From the NCBI RefSeq assembly GCF_000226095.1, contig NC_016477.1:2790001-2854000 (forward strand): DNA of 64,000 bases, given 5' to 3'. The position numbers were made by a program, and so were the translations under genes. Positions within the stretch are counted from its first letter, which is position 1. Each line of letters starts with the position of its first letter. The notes beneath the pieces were generated by a model, which worked only from the letters and a program-made list of their open reading frames with translations, searched no databases and was not told the origin of the DNA. This document shows positions 38,416 through 48,729 of this stretch, in pieces. This DNA comes from Thermothelomyces thermophilus ATCC 42464 (taxonomy: Eukaryota > Ascomycota > Sordariomycetes > Sordariales > Chaetomiaceae).

Positions 38416-41201
38416 ATGTCACTAGGCGCTGTGCGAGTTCCTCTCGACTCCTTGGAGTTCCCGGATCGGAGGCAGATCAGCTTCAAAGTGCGGGAAAGAC
38501 TTGGGAGAGTGTTTAGAAATCTGTCCAAAGCGGGCGCCACCGAGGTTCGCATACCCTGCACCGTGGAAGAAGGGAAGTTTAGGCAGATTCTAGCGCGATT
38601 GGGGCTCTCCGCCGATCAGCTCCGTGGAACTCGGGGCAGGGGACAGAGGGACTTGCCTCTTCTCACCGGAGTCACATTGTCGTGCCTCTACGGCGACTAT
38701 CTTGTTGCGGCGGCGAAGGGGAATAAGGAGACTTCACTGAGCGTTCATCTGTTCTCTGCGGATCGTAAGCTACAAGTTCCCTCTCCCAAAGTTAGCTAAA
38801 GGCTGACGATTCAGTGCTCGATCTACTGCTCGAACTCATTTCCGCGTTCTCCTATGAGCCACAACGATCGGATGGAGAGCTGTACCAGAAGATTGTGGAG
38901 AGCTACCGCCGCGATGAGGTTATATACGCACTCTACATGGGCTCTCTCACGGGGCCTAAAGAGCGTAACATAAAGATGCTCCTAAGGCCTAAGAACCTGC
39001 CTATTGTCGAAGCCCTGAACAGCTTGTTCGATATCCCGGCAATGATAGAGCAATTGCGCCTCGGCAACATCTATAAATGGCTTGCTTTGCACATCGATGA
39101 GCAAATCATTAACTACCTGAACCACATTTCCATAGTTTGGAAGGAGAAGATATGCCAGGGTAAGAAGACGATCATGCAGTCTCTCGACATTAATAGCATA
39201 CGTATCGTTCAGTTCCGAATGCCTACGGTCTGTTCGGGAGACGCAGATACGATCAAGCGCCTGTTCGACAACGGCACGCTATTTCCTCGCGTGACCGATT
39301 CTAGCGACAGAGATATGCTACGGCGAAACGTTCTTTCCCTCGACATAGTTATCCCGAGTTTCGAGACATTTCAGGAGAACATGCATTACGTTGGCCTTGT
39401 AGCCAAGATCCTGATTCGACATGTCGTTGACGAGCTGCCCCTATACAAAAGCAGCAGAAAGAGGGGTCTAACTATCTTCGAAGTCCTCTCCGGCAGTTAG
39501 ACGGCCCCGGAGGTTGTGAAAGTAGAGGCTAATGATAATGAGTTGACCGAAATTGAGGGGCCAGCATCGCCGTCCCTCGCATTTACGCAACTCTGTTTAG
39601 CTTGCTTACGGCTCTTCCCGTGGCTCCAGGGTGACCTTCCGCCCCGCGAAGACTGTCCACAAGACAGTTTCAAGGCCGACGTAAATATGTCGTGCGTCGT
39701 ATACGTCCTGCAACTGGCCTCCGCACTCGGGTTTCGAACGTCCAAAATCCAGGCTGCCCTGTCCCAGCCCTGGCACGCCGGCCCCAAGCCCTCCTCCTCC
39801 CCGTGGCAGGAAATGCCGGACTAGAGAGGCGGCAGGCCTTTCACACGGACATTTTGGTATTTACGAGCGAACGGGTTCCTTCCCACGCTAGCTGCCACGC
39901 GGCGTCGTCAGCCTAACCCCGAATTCGTCTTGCTCGATATAATGACGGCGTTCTTTAGAAAGCATACTGTCGTTCTAAAACGTAGGTCGCAAGATACGCA
40001 CGCGGACGACAATGTCGACGAGGAAATGGGTCTGGATGCCGAGAACGAGCAGGAAGACGGGGCCCGGGTGGCCCCTCGTACTACGGGGGACAAGATCAGG
40101 CCAAGATCCTATCACTTTAGATCGGCTACAAAAGCGGGGCACAAGATGGCGGCTTCCGTGACTACGAAGGCACCTCGACAAGACGCTACGGGCATTCCAC
40201 GACGCGAAGCAGCTCGATCTATTATAGGACAACAGGCTATCAAGAAAGCTGGAGGCCGTAGCGGGGCAGCCTCTGTCTCGAACCCCTTTGCCAAATTTCT
40301 GGTACATGCTACGCCGGACCGAGAAGCGGCGCAGGGTGCCGAGGCAACAGCTATTCGACCGACAGGCTCGTCGGCATCCGAGCCATCGCACGAGGTGGCC
40401 TCCCAGCATGTACAAACTCTCCGATCTGAACCCCTCGGCTCCCCAAGAGACAAATCGCTGAGCGCAGCCACCAGCTTTGGTCGCGAAGCTGCCCGTTCTG
40501 TTTTCGTGGTGAAACCACCCATTGTCAAACCACCCATTGTCAAACCACCCATGGTGAACTAGGATGACAGAGTTCAAGGTATCCATGATATCTTGAGACC
40601 CGTGCCGACGCTACCAAGCCGGATACAGCCCACTACGACGACACCAGATCGAGAATCCAGCCGCGCCACTAATGCTTCCACTCCACCTCATCTACCTAGA
40701 GCGGCCCGCTAGGCTTTCCGTCCAGCCATACCACCTATTCGAGGTATAAATAAGCAAAAGTCCGAGCCGACACGATACCTAGGAAAACACTCGCTCGAGG
40801 AGTCCGAGATATCGACAATTCGACAAGAGGGATCCCGAGAGCCAGCCTCGAAGAGACTTAGGCAGGCGTATGCCGCCGAGGAGCCTGCGTCGCGCAACAC
40901 ATTCTCCGTCCTGTCAGATTTGCGAGATGTACACAACAGGATTGCCGCGAGGAAGCGAGATGCTGTGCTTTGGGACAGTCGAGCTACTTCAATGTTGGTA
41001 CAGGGGATGGGGGAACACGGCAGTCCTTTAGTGCAGTCGCATCCCCCGAATGCCCCGGTTCTCCCGGCCCAATCAACACCCAGGGACGGAGTAGAGGAAG
41101 ACGGGGGCCCTTCGACGCAGACGAAACCCCTCCCGGTCGAGTCAACGACTAGGTCAGATCTCTCCTCTAGCGAGGAAGAAGAGGAGGACGAGATACTATA
41201 G
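38416..41201 (+). pseudogene. DUF3723 family gene (recurrent Starship passenger), inactivated by TAG codons
   Basis: ATG at 38416. Exon 1 (38416-38764) and exon 2 (from 38815) are joined by a 50-bp intron with GTAAGC donor, GCTGAC branch and TTCAG acceptor; the phases fit. Family signs: a start with VPLDSLEFPDRRQIS, a SCLYGDYLVAAA block, then SDGELYQKIVESYR, FDIPAMIEQLRLGNI and VIPSFETFQENMHYV, the usual DUF3723 order. A long basic, low-complexity tail follows, with a 15-bp tandem repeat (VKPPI x3, about 40511-40556) and an acidic end (SSSEEEEEDE). The frame is broken only by TAG at 39498, 39822, 40560 and 40710 before the final TAG at 41199. Function is unknown; DUF3723 genes are among the most frequent genes carried next to DUF3435 captains. 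It is in the same orientation as the captain, 640 bp downstream. Confidence 0.8.
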
Positions 41202-41649
41202 AAGTCCTTTGCTAGATTATTTTCGCGTCTAATTCCTATATTAATACCAATGTTTAACGAAAGCTACTATATTTAGTCTAACGTTAATATTTTTACGTAA
41301 GTCCACTGTGTATAGAAATGAAGAGCGGGAGCCACATACAGTATGTGGCTTAGAGACCGTAGTAAAGAATAGGCTTACGCGGCTATATAGGAAGGTGATG
41401 GCAGCCCCTCTTTTCAATGTTCTCCCACAGCTCGTCACCTAGGCAGCCGGCCATCGCGGGACGTGGACACCCGGCCGACGTCGAGCATATTGAGCGGCCA
41501 AACCTCGGCCGTTTCCAGGCGCATTCATGCCGCTGCGGCTGCCCAGGACAGACATACCCTGTTCGCGAAGGAGCGGGATTGACTTGATGTATACACGAAG
41601 GCCTGTAGACATGGACCCTCTGCGCTGCGGTTGCTTAGGCGGGCACCGG
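41202..41649. other. Spacer, no gene seen
   Basis: About 450 bp downstream of the DUF3723 gene with an AT-rich first half. I see no conserved reading frame, structured RNA or repeat in it. Confidence 0.5.
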
Positions 41650-42300
41650 ATAAAGAGGCTCGGTGAGGTAAGCCAGAGTCACGTAGAGAAGCAGAGAGAA
41701 ATATATGTCTCTTGTATTACTATCCTACAGCATGCCCTAGGGCGAGCTAGTTTAGTAAACCATATCCCCCTATCGTTCTACCCGTCGCTGGGCCCGCCGT
41801 CCAGATTCCATTGTCAGGATGGCTTGGACGTGGGCACGAATCTTCCATAGTGCGGCAACTAAAAAGGCGTAAGTAGCGTTACCTTAAGGCACGGCAGGTA
41901 TACCTACCGTCGTTATAGGCCTCTGCACGCATTAAGCGTTCGAAGAGGCAGTCGAACTCTCTCTCCAGGAGCAGTCCTTTGCGGTATACTCGCTGCAGAA
42001 GAACAAGGGTGCTCTCGGTCTGGGTCTTTAGAGTCTTGGCAGCCCGTTTCTCGCGGACCGTGCGCGAGAGCTCCCATATCGACTTGATCGTGGTCAAGAA
42101 GTTGGCGATGACGATAATCGGATGAGTCATGATGAAGGGGGTGCAGTTGGGCTTGTGGCGAACAGGCGTGGAGGGTATGGCTGTCTATCACGCCGGTATT
42201 ATAGACATGGTTTCCGAGAGTCTCAACGTAGGAACGGGTTCTTGAACGTGTGGTTCACCGAGAACACGTACTAGTCGCACGTTGTCGTTCGCGTGGGGCG
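41650..42300 (-). repeat. Left arm of an inverted duplication carrying gene X
   Basis: The reverse complement of this stretch matches 47500-48210 along its whole length, with the same promoter-proximal words (GTGCGACTAGTACG), the same coding region, the same intron position and the same 3' flank (ATGCTGTAGGATAGTAATAC against ATGGCTGTAGGATGGATAGTAATAC). The two arms lie about 5.2 kb apart, one on each side of the FunK1 and Y-left genes. Confidence 0.8.
41752..42130 (-). pseudogene. Gene X, left copy: small unknown protein, decayed
   Basis: First exon from the ATG at 42130 (MTHPIIVIANFLTTIKSI) to a GTAGGT donor near 41.9 kb; a second short exon reads AALWKIRAHVQAILTMES and ends at TAA 41752-41754 after an internal TAG. 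It aligns along its length with the right copy (47674-48091). In that copy the start is an ATG further upstream (MPVCPKPNLASF); here the matching codon is ACG. The protein is about 120 residues, with a hydrophobic start, a basic middle (VREKRAAK) and a leucine-rich amphipathic helix (KGLLLEREFDCLFERLMRAE). I do not recognise the family. The pair shows it is a real, once-conserved gene. Confidence 0.6.
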
Positions 42301-42595
42301 CAGCGCTTGCGACTAGTCGCGCTCCACTCCGGCGGTTCCCCACGTCCTACCTCTCCGGGTGCTGCAGTACTGGTCGCGCACCGGCCGCCCCTGCGACTGG
42401 TCGCCATAGCACTCTGCTACTGGTCGCACACTGCCCACACCCCCTACGACTGTTCGCTACGGCACTGCGCTACTGGTCGTACACTGGCCACGCCCCTGCG
42501 ACTGTTCGCTACGGCCTAGTGCACAGGGACCCGTCCCCTCTTAGGCTCACAGCAATACCAGTCGCAGGTAGGCATCACGTGCGACTAGTAACAGC
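42262..42595. repeat. Cluster of dispersed GCGACTAGTCGC-like motifs upstream of gene X (left)
   Basis: At least eight imperfect copies of the near-palindrome TGCGACTAGT / ACTAGTCGCA, also as GCGACTGGTCGC and GCGACTGTTCGC, are scattered with irregular spacing at about 42267, 42308, 42388, 42420, 42448, 42468, 42497, 42550 and 42580. The same motif clusters upstream of the right X copy. Irregular spacing rules out a simple tandem satellite. It could be a regulatory site or a small transposon footprint. Confidence 0.6.
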
Positions 42596-42599
42596 CCGT

Positions 42600-43304
42600 C
42601 GGACATAAGCGCATCCAAGGATCTAAAGACAGCGCAAAAGATAGCGGCACCTTCTAAGTCGCAACGGGATAGGGATATCTGGAAAGATCGCGCTTTCTCT
42701 GGAAATAAAAGGTAGATAGAGTAGTTGTAAGCCTCTATTGCGTCGAAGAAGAGCGGAAATACGCCGCGGCGAAGGTGTCGTACGAAGAGCACGGCATTGG
42801 TGTTAGTACTATGCGGTGCGTGGCATGGCGGCTCGGAGCGATTAGTGCAGTTCGTGTGGGAGGATGCGGTAACTACATACATACGCACCACAGAGGTGCT
42901 GGCTCTTGGATGTGAGAGTGTGCCTGCACTTGTAACATGTCTGCAAGAACACCTGGTATAGTCAACGCATCTTCCGCCTTTGGTCGACCACCCATCAGCC
43001 CCTACTAGCGAGGCCTCCTAGAATTTGTATTATCGCTTTGTACAGTGCCTCGTACAATACCTCTGTAATAGATCTGGTCTCTCCTCGTCTAGCTCCAGTC
43101 TTCCTCTTGCCATTGCGGATTTGATCGTTGCCGGAACTACCTTTATATCTAGTGACTACTCCTTTGGGTCCGACGCGTTTCCTCCTAACTAGACCGAGAG
43201 GCCCACTCGTCACTTATCGCGATCATCTTTGAACGTGGTTTTCACGTGCCTTGGCCGACCAATTGCTGACTAATGATCGCAACGGCTAACGAATGGCTAG
43301 ACAG
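42600..43304. other. Spacer, no supported gene
   Basis: A minus-strand open stretch at 42547-42891 has no recognisable motif and runs into the ACTAGTCGC cluster, so I do not call it. The rest shows no conserved frame. Confidence 0.45.
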
Positions 43305-43306
43305 AG

Positions 43307-43390
43307 TACCTTTCGCACCTTTCGCACTCTTCGCACTCTTCGCACTTTTCGCATTTGTCGCACTTGTCGCACTTTTCGCACTTTCGTACT
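43307..43390. repeat. 9-bp tandem repeat (TTTCGCACT-like) just upstream of the FunK1 start
   Basis: About nine units of TTTCGCACT with variants (CTTCGCACT, TTGTCGCACT). It ends about 25 bp before the first FunK1 ATG (43413). Nine-base length keeps any frame open, which explains the artificial RTFRT-type translation. Confidence 0.8.
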
Positions 43391-43412
43391 TACACTTCCA
43401 ATTGAGAAGCGT

Positions 43413-45817
43413 ATGCTAAGTGCAATGGCAGACCAATCGCGATCAGAGATCATCAAGCAAAATCCGATCGGGAACGGCCTTAAGGACTTTCGAGCTTTAT
43501 ACAGATCGGTCTGCAATAGCAAGAGCATTCCGTACGCGTCAGACACGCTTGATCAGCTCGACGACGAAGGTCTGGCCAGCTGTCTCCGTTGTGGTATCCT
43601 CCTCTGACTATCGTGCAGATCTCCGGAAACTCGCGCTTGCCTTCTTGTCAGCGGCGTAGAACCTTGCTGCCGCCCGTCTGCTGCCTGCGAGGGCTGGCCG
43701 TAGCACCCTTCGGAGCGACCTTCTGCGACTCGAGCTCTCCCTAGAGTCTGACGACTCCGACCTTGACCATATCAAGCCTCTCTTGAAAGCAGCGCTCGCC
43801 TACGATTCAGCCGACACGCTTGTCTAGGCCCAAATCTACGACGCCATCACTGCCGTCACCGAATCCACCCCGCCGCCCCGACCGATAGCGTCCTCTCTCT
43901 AACAAACCCCATGGCTGCGCAACACTGGCAGCTTCGCCAATTCATCCGAGTACCGCGAACATGTGGATAACGTCCTTAGGGAGGAGCTTGTCCCTATGTA
44001 TATCGATCTCCGGGACTTCCACGAGACCTTCTTTAGTAACGTACTAAACCTGGAGACCGCATTACAGACGTTCTTTAAGAGCTGCTTAGAAGGCAGCAAC
44101 CCGCTCTTTGATAACGGCTGGGTAGGCTGGCCCGAAAAAGCGAAGGAGGATGATGTGTTGAGCTGGCTTACGGACTTTACCGAGAAGCTAACGGCATTCG
44201 CGGAGAACTGCTACTCCGCTTCAGCACGCAAACGAAGACCTCTGGCGCAGCCTAACAAGCCGATTACCGGCTCCGTCGGGAAACGCAAGTTAGATATCGG
44301 CTTTGTAGACGACCCGAAGGCCGGGAAAGACTCGAGGTGCCACTGGAGCCAGATTCTCGTGCCCGGCGAGCTGAAGAGCAACCCAGCCGCCGATAGACCT
44401 TCAGAAGCGCGACTTGATCTCGGCACGTACGCTAGGGAAGTGTTTGCCGCTCAGGGTACCCGTCGCTTCGTCTTGGGCTTCACCCTCTGCGGGTCTCTCA
44501 TGAGGGTATGGTTGTTTGACCGGCTTGGGGGTATCGCCTCGGAGCAATTCGACATTAACAAGGATAGGCTGCGGTTCGTGTCTACGATCCTCGGATTTCT
44601 CTAGATGAGCGAGGAGCAGCTTGGGTTCGATCCTACGATTACAATGGCAAATGGCTAACAGTTCATCGAGATCAAACGGGACGGTAGGACTGAGCGGCTT
44701 ATCCTCGATGAGTTAATGAGGCCTGTACGCTGTATCGCTGGCCGAGCAACGACTTGTGGGAAAGCATATCGAGAAGAAGACCTATATAGCCCCCTTGTTG
44801 TCAAAGACTCGTGGCAATATCCTGAACGCGATGAGGAGGGCGAGTTACTCCTTGAGGCAACTAGCAAGGGTGCTGTTCATGTGGCCCGGTATTATCATTA
44901 CGAAACTGTTCAGGTGCAGAATGCAGATGACGATGTCCGAAACAATGTTCGGAAGGGATTGGACGTCACGGAGGCTACGAACTACCGGCTACATCGATCG
45001 CGGCTCTCACTAAGCAGGAGTGCGCCAGGTATATCACGAGCAGGTCGAAGCAGCAGCATCGCCGGCGCGAAGCGATCGTCCACCCAAACCGATGCTCTAT
45101 TGCCGCCTACCAAGCGACCCTGTTTAACATCTCCGATCAAAGCCGGCAGCGATACGCCGCCGAATTGAGTGCACCGGCGTGTTATCCTTTCCGACTGTGG
45201 ACGCCTAATCTACGAAGCGAGCTCTCGACAGGTCCTACTCGCCGCGCTGACTGACTGCATTGAAGGACATGAGTCATTGCGGCAAAAAGCGGGCCTCCTT
45301 CACCGAGACATCTCTATCGGTAATCTCATGGTGAGCAAGGACAACCGCGGGTTTTTGATCGACCTGGATCTCGCCATCAAAGAGCAACGCATTAGCGCCT
45401 CGGGAGCCAAGGGGAAGACCGGGACAAGGGCCTTTATGGCCATTGGGGCCCTTCTAGGCGAGCAGCACTCGTTCATGCACGATCTTGAGTCTTTCTTCTG
45501 GGTCTTGTTCTGGATATGCATCCACTGTAACGGCCCTGGCAAGGGCAGGGTGGTTGCCGAGTTTGACAAGTGGAATTACGCCGATACGAAAGAACTAGCA
45601 ACACTAAAAAAAAGGGCAGGTATCTGATGAAGGGGATTTTATAAGCGAAGCGGCAAAAAACTTTACACAGTATTACTAGCTAATGGTAGTCTGGGTCAAT
45701 AGGTTGCGGAAAGTTGTATTTCCGAATGGCAGGAGGTGGGAAAGGGAGGATAGTGGATTATATATGCGGATGAGGGAAGTTCTTGAGGCGGCTCGCAAAG
45801 CAGTCGCAGACATATAG
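43413..45817 (+). pseudogene. FunK1-type protein kinase-like gene, inactivated
   Basis: Start at ATG 43413 or 43425 (MADQSRSEIIKQNPIGNGL). Two small shifts occur near 43590-43630; then one frame runs to 45.6 kb. The N-terminal part has TPPPRPIASSL and NTGSFANSSEYREHVDNVL, typical of fungal FunK1 proteins, and the middle has DDPKAGKDSRCHWSQILVPG. The kinase core has a VKDSW Lys (near 44805), the HRD-equivalent LLHRDISIGNLMV (about 45300), the DFG-equivalent FLIDLDLA and the family signature MHDLESFFWVLFWICIH. Breaks: TAG 43657, further TAG/TAA near 43825 and 43900, TAG 44602, TAA 44656, TGA near 45166, a shift in an eight-A run (45606-45613), then a TAG near 45680; the last TAG is at 45815. 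FunK1 kinases are fungus-specific and expanded in accessory regions; substrates are unknown. It lies between the two inverted gene X copies. Confidence 0.82.
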
Positions 45818-46000
45818 CATTGCAGGATGCTGGACAGTCCGGGCGTTGCCAGCCGCGTGACTTAAAACAAGCCTCTAACCACGTAATAGAGCAAGCGTCT
45901 TACCCAGTCCGAAATGAGCAGAAGTCCGGCGCGGCTTGTTCCACGATCGACATTGCGAACTACGCAGGGATTTTGGCTCCGCTTGGCCGGGTCTATGCAT

Positions 46001-46804
46001 TCAGATCCGGGAAAAGAAGGGAAAGACGTACATCATCGGCTCAGTTTCTCCTGAATACAAGAGAACCATGAGTGGAGAAGGTCTCGCAAGCTTACTCCAG
46101 ATTCTGGCACGCCGCTTACACTCTTTTAGCTTACGCCTCAAGTCGCTAGTGTCTAAATGCCCTGGTTGGGCGGCCATATAGATGTCGATAGCAACCGTCG
46201 CATCGCGGCAGCATGGCTTTCGGGGGTGTCGCCAGTTTTCTCTATCGAACTTGATGATGGCCTTAAGAGAAACGAAGAGCCGATTGAGCTAGATGTAAGC
46301 TAGCCGTCGTAGCAGGTCTGACCCTTGACCACAGATGACAGCGTCTACGGCTTGGAATGCGGCAATGATACAGGGATCCGAACTTGTGATATCACTCGGC
46401 AGTGTAGTCTCGGCGAGTAAAGGCATCCACTGCTTCAAGGTCTTGTTGCAGTTTTGGGTGAAGGTGTTAACCGCGTTCTCTCCGACTAGCCTGCGGGCAA
46501 GGTTTGTCACTCGTTTCCGCCAGGGATTGTTGGTCCGCTCATTGTAGAACGTAACACGTTCTAGCGCCCTTTCTGCGCATCTACGTGTTTTGGTGCTCAA
46601 ACGCGTTCCTAAATATCGTTCTCGGGTGCGGATCAATAACAGCACTAATGTGGCGGGCCTCTCCTTTCTCACCACAGGCTCAGGGCGGAAACGCGAACGC
46701 GGGGCGGGGCCAAGAACGGAAGAGGGGAATGCGTCCGAGACTGGAGCAGCGCTGCCAATACAGGACGCACATTCGAACGCGCCGGACTCCGATCCCACCG
46801 ACAT
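46001..46804 (-). pseudogene. Gene Y, left copy: unknown protein with one internal TAG
   Basis: ATG at 46804 (MSVGSESGAFECASC), stop TGA at 46001-46003, one in-frame TAG at 46289-46291 after RRLAYI. Reading through the TAG continues the similarity to the right copy (48730-49729): paired blocks include IIAAFQAVDAVI / VIAAFRAVDDVI, LRRLAYI / LRWLAYM and PLMVLLYSGETEPMMYV / PLFLLIYSDKAKTVMYT. About 265 residues, helix-rich, without a signal peptide or membrane segment. I do not recognise the family. Copies in opposite orientation, one upstream and one downstream of gene X right, suggest a duplicated cargo block. The TAG is explained by CAG to TAG. Confidence 0.65.
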
Positions 46805-46810
46805 CTCCAA

Positions 46811-47044
46811 ACACGAGCACTATCTCCGTACGTACGTCAAACCGCGAAATGTTTTTTCAGGTGAATTGAGCGTGTGCTGCAGGCGTTGCGCGCATCCACG
46901 AGTACACCAGGCAGGCGAACGACACCACATCATGTGGGCGGACAGCCTTCCATTGCCTAGACACCTAGAAACGAGCACCTGTAACTAGTTACATGGTTGT
47001 TGATAGCTAGTTATTTGTACGTTGCAGGGTTGTCATCGCCCAAA
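46811..47044. other. Spacer between Y-left and the motif cluster
   Basis: No supported gene; a plus-strand open stretch here is antisense to Y-left upstream sequence. Confidence 0.4.
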
Positions 47045-47520
47045 GCACGACCAGTCGCACTTGTATATATCAAGCACATGAAGCATAAAGGCCCCACGGA
47101 TGGCTTATATTTTGGGTATGGCTCCGCTGTAGCGTGACTAGTCGCACTCGTGTATATTATGAGGGCGACCTTGTGGGGATCTGCTGTGAGCGTTACCGGG
47201 CGCATAGGAAGGCCACCTGCGACTGGTATTGGAGCAAGCCTAAGGCGAACAGTCGCAAGGGACAAGCCCCTATGCGACTAGTAACACAGTGCCATAGCGA
47301 CCAGTCGCAGGGGGCGCGGCTAATGTACGACCAGTAGCACAGTGTAGCCCGCCTAAGCAATGGCCAGCGTGCGACTAGTATGAACGCGTAGTACCATTTA
47401 CCATTGCTACGCCAGCGCGCTTGCCGCGTGTGATGCGGCCAGTCACTAATTACCAGTAGCGCGGTACCTTTGGATGGCGCAAGCGCTACGCCCTACGAGG
47501 ACGATAGCGTGCGACTAGTA
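47045..47520. repeat. Cluster of dispersed GCGACTAGTCGC-like motifs upstream of gene X (right)
   Basis: About ten imperfect copies of ACCAGTCGCA / TGCGACTAGT, for example near 47050, 47135, 47217, 47250, 47272, 47300, 47327, 47370 and 47508, some truncated to CCAGTAGCAC. The cluster is larger than the left one and both stand on the 5' side of gene X. Confidence 0.65.
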
Positions 47521-48210
47521 CGCGTTCTCGGTGAGATGCATGTTCAAGAACCCGTTCCCGCGTCGAGACTGAAGAAGCACCCATCCTCTGAGTTGTTTTT
47601 TTCTCCTTTTTGGCCTAGAGATATCATATCTAGTCCACCCTATATCAGCTGCGTAATAGACCGCCATACCTCTATGCCTGTTTGCCCCAAACCTAACCTC
47701 GCCTCCTTCACTATACCTCATCCGGTTATCATCATTACTAGCTTCTTGACCACCATCAAGTCGGCCTGGGAACTCTCGCGTATAGTCCGCGAGAAACGGG
47801 CTGCCAAGAATCTCAAGACCGATACCAAGAGTACCCTCGTTCTTCTGAAGCGAGCCTACTACAAAGGACTGCTCCTGGAGAGAGAGTTCGATCGCCTCTT
47901 CGAACGCTTGATGCGGGCAGAGGCCCATAACGACGGTAGGTATATCTGCCGTGTCCTTGTAGTAACGTCACTTACGCCCCTTAGCTGCTGCACTAAAGCG
48001 GATTCGTGCCGACTTCCAGGCCATCCTGGCATGGGAATCGAGACAGCCGGCCCGGCGACGGGTGTGACGGCAGAGGGACATGGCGTACTGAACTAGCTCA
48101 AGTTGGAGCATGGCTGTAGGATGGATAGTAATACGAGAGACATGTTTTTCCCTCTGCTTCTTTTCTCTATACGACTCCGGTTGACGTCACCGAGCCTCCT
48201 AATATAGGGT
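47500..48210 (+). repeat. Right arm of the inverted duplication carrying gene X
   Basis: Matches the reverse complement of 41650-42300 from the promoter (GTGCGACTAGTACGCGTTCTCGG) through the coding region to the 3' flank. Differences are mostly single substitutions plus a few short indels. Confidence 0.8.
47674..48091 (+). pseudogene. Gene X, right copy: small unknown protein, nearly intact
   Basis: ATG at 47674 (MPVCPKPNLASFTIPHPVI). Exon 1 ends at 47935 before GTAGGT; the intron (47936-47984) ends CCCCTTAG; exon 2 starts 47985 in the right phase and reads ALKRIRADFQAILAWESRQP. A TGA at 48065 (CGA to TGA) precedes the conserved end RQRDMAY and the final TGA at 48089. If the TGA at 48065 is the true end, the gene could still be expressed. 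The sequence has a short hydrophobic segment (VIIITSFLTTI), a basic patch and the helix KGLLLEREFDRLFERLMRAE. Family not recognised. Conservation of both exons and the intron with the inverted left copy supports a real gene. It shares its 5' region with the ACTAGTCGC motif cluster. Confidence 0.6.
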
Positions 48211-48729
48211 TGGCCTAAGCAGCTGGCAAACGGCCAAGTCTCGTAAGTCTTCGTGTAGCTAGTCAATCCCCGTTCCTCTGCAAGCAAGGCGAACACAAGT
48301 CTGCATTGCGCCTTATACAGATCACAATAACAACCAGGAATCGCGGGGTAAAGTCTTAGCCTCTACCGAGAAATTGCAAACACTCTCTCGCTTCACTAGA
48401 GCTACCCAGCACGAGAACGAGAAGTCGAAAGCGAGGCTTTGGAACGGGTTTGTGGGACACAAACACGTCCTGGCTACTTTCCTGTTGCTATATTTCTTGA
48501 CGTACCTCCCTTCTGTAGACCTCCGAGGGCAAGGCAGGTAGCAGAGGCACCGAAACCAGTCCATTCTAGAGTTTAAATTCGTAGACAGCAACAGTTACCG
48601 ACCCAATAATAGAGCCACTTCTCACTAGTCCAAACCAGTCATGACACCAAGCCGACACTGCAAAACCATCTATAGCCGAGTCTAAAGAATTGGTTCGAGG
48701 CTTCGACAGTTGACGAAGTGGTCGACCAC
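48211..48729. other. Spacer, no gene seen
   Basis: About 520 bp between gene X right and gene Y right with mixed composition. Short open stretches on the minus strand show no motif. Confidence 0.4.

Noticed and set aside
42250-42608. Plus-strand open frames in the ACTAGTCGC cluster
   Set aside because: Repetitive translation without motif; it overlaps the 5' side of gene X left.
43307-43390. CRISPR-like array
   Set aside because: Units are 9 bp and contiguous with no spacers; the host is a fungus.
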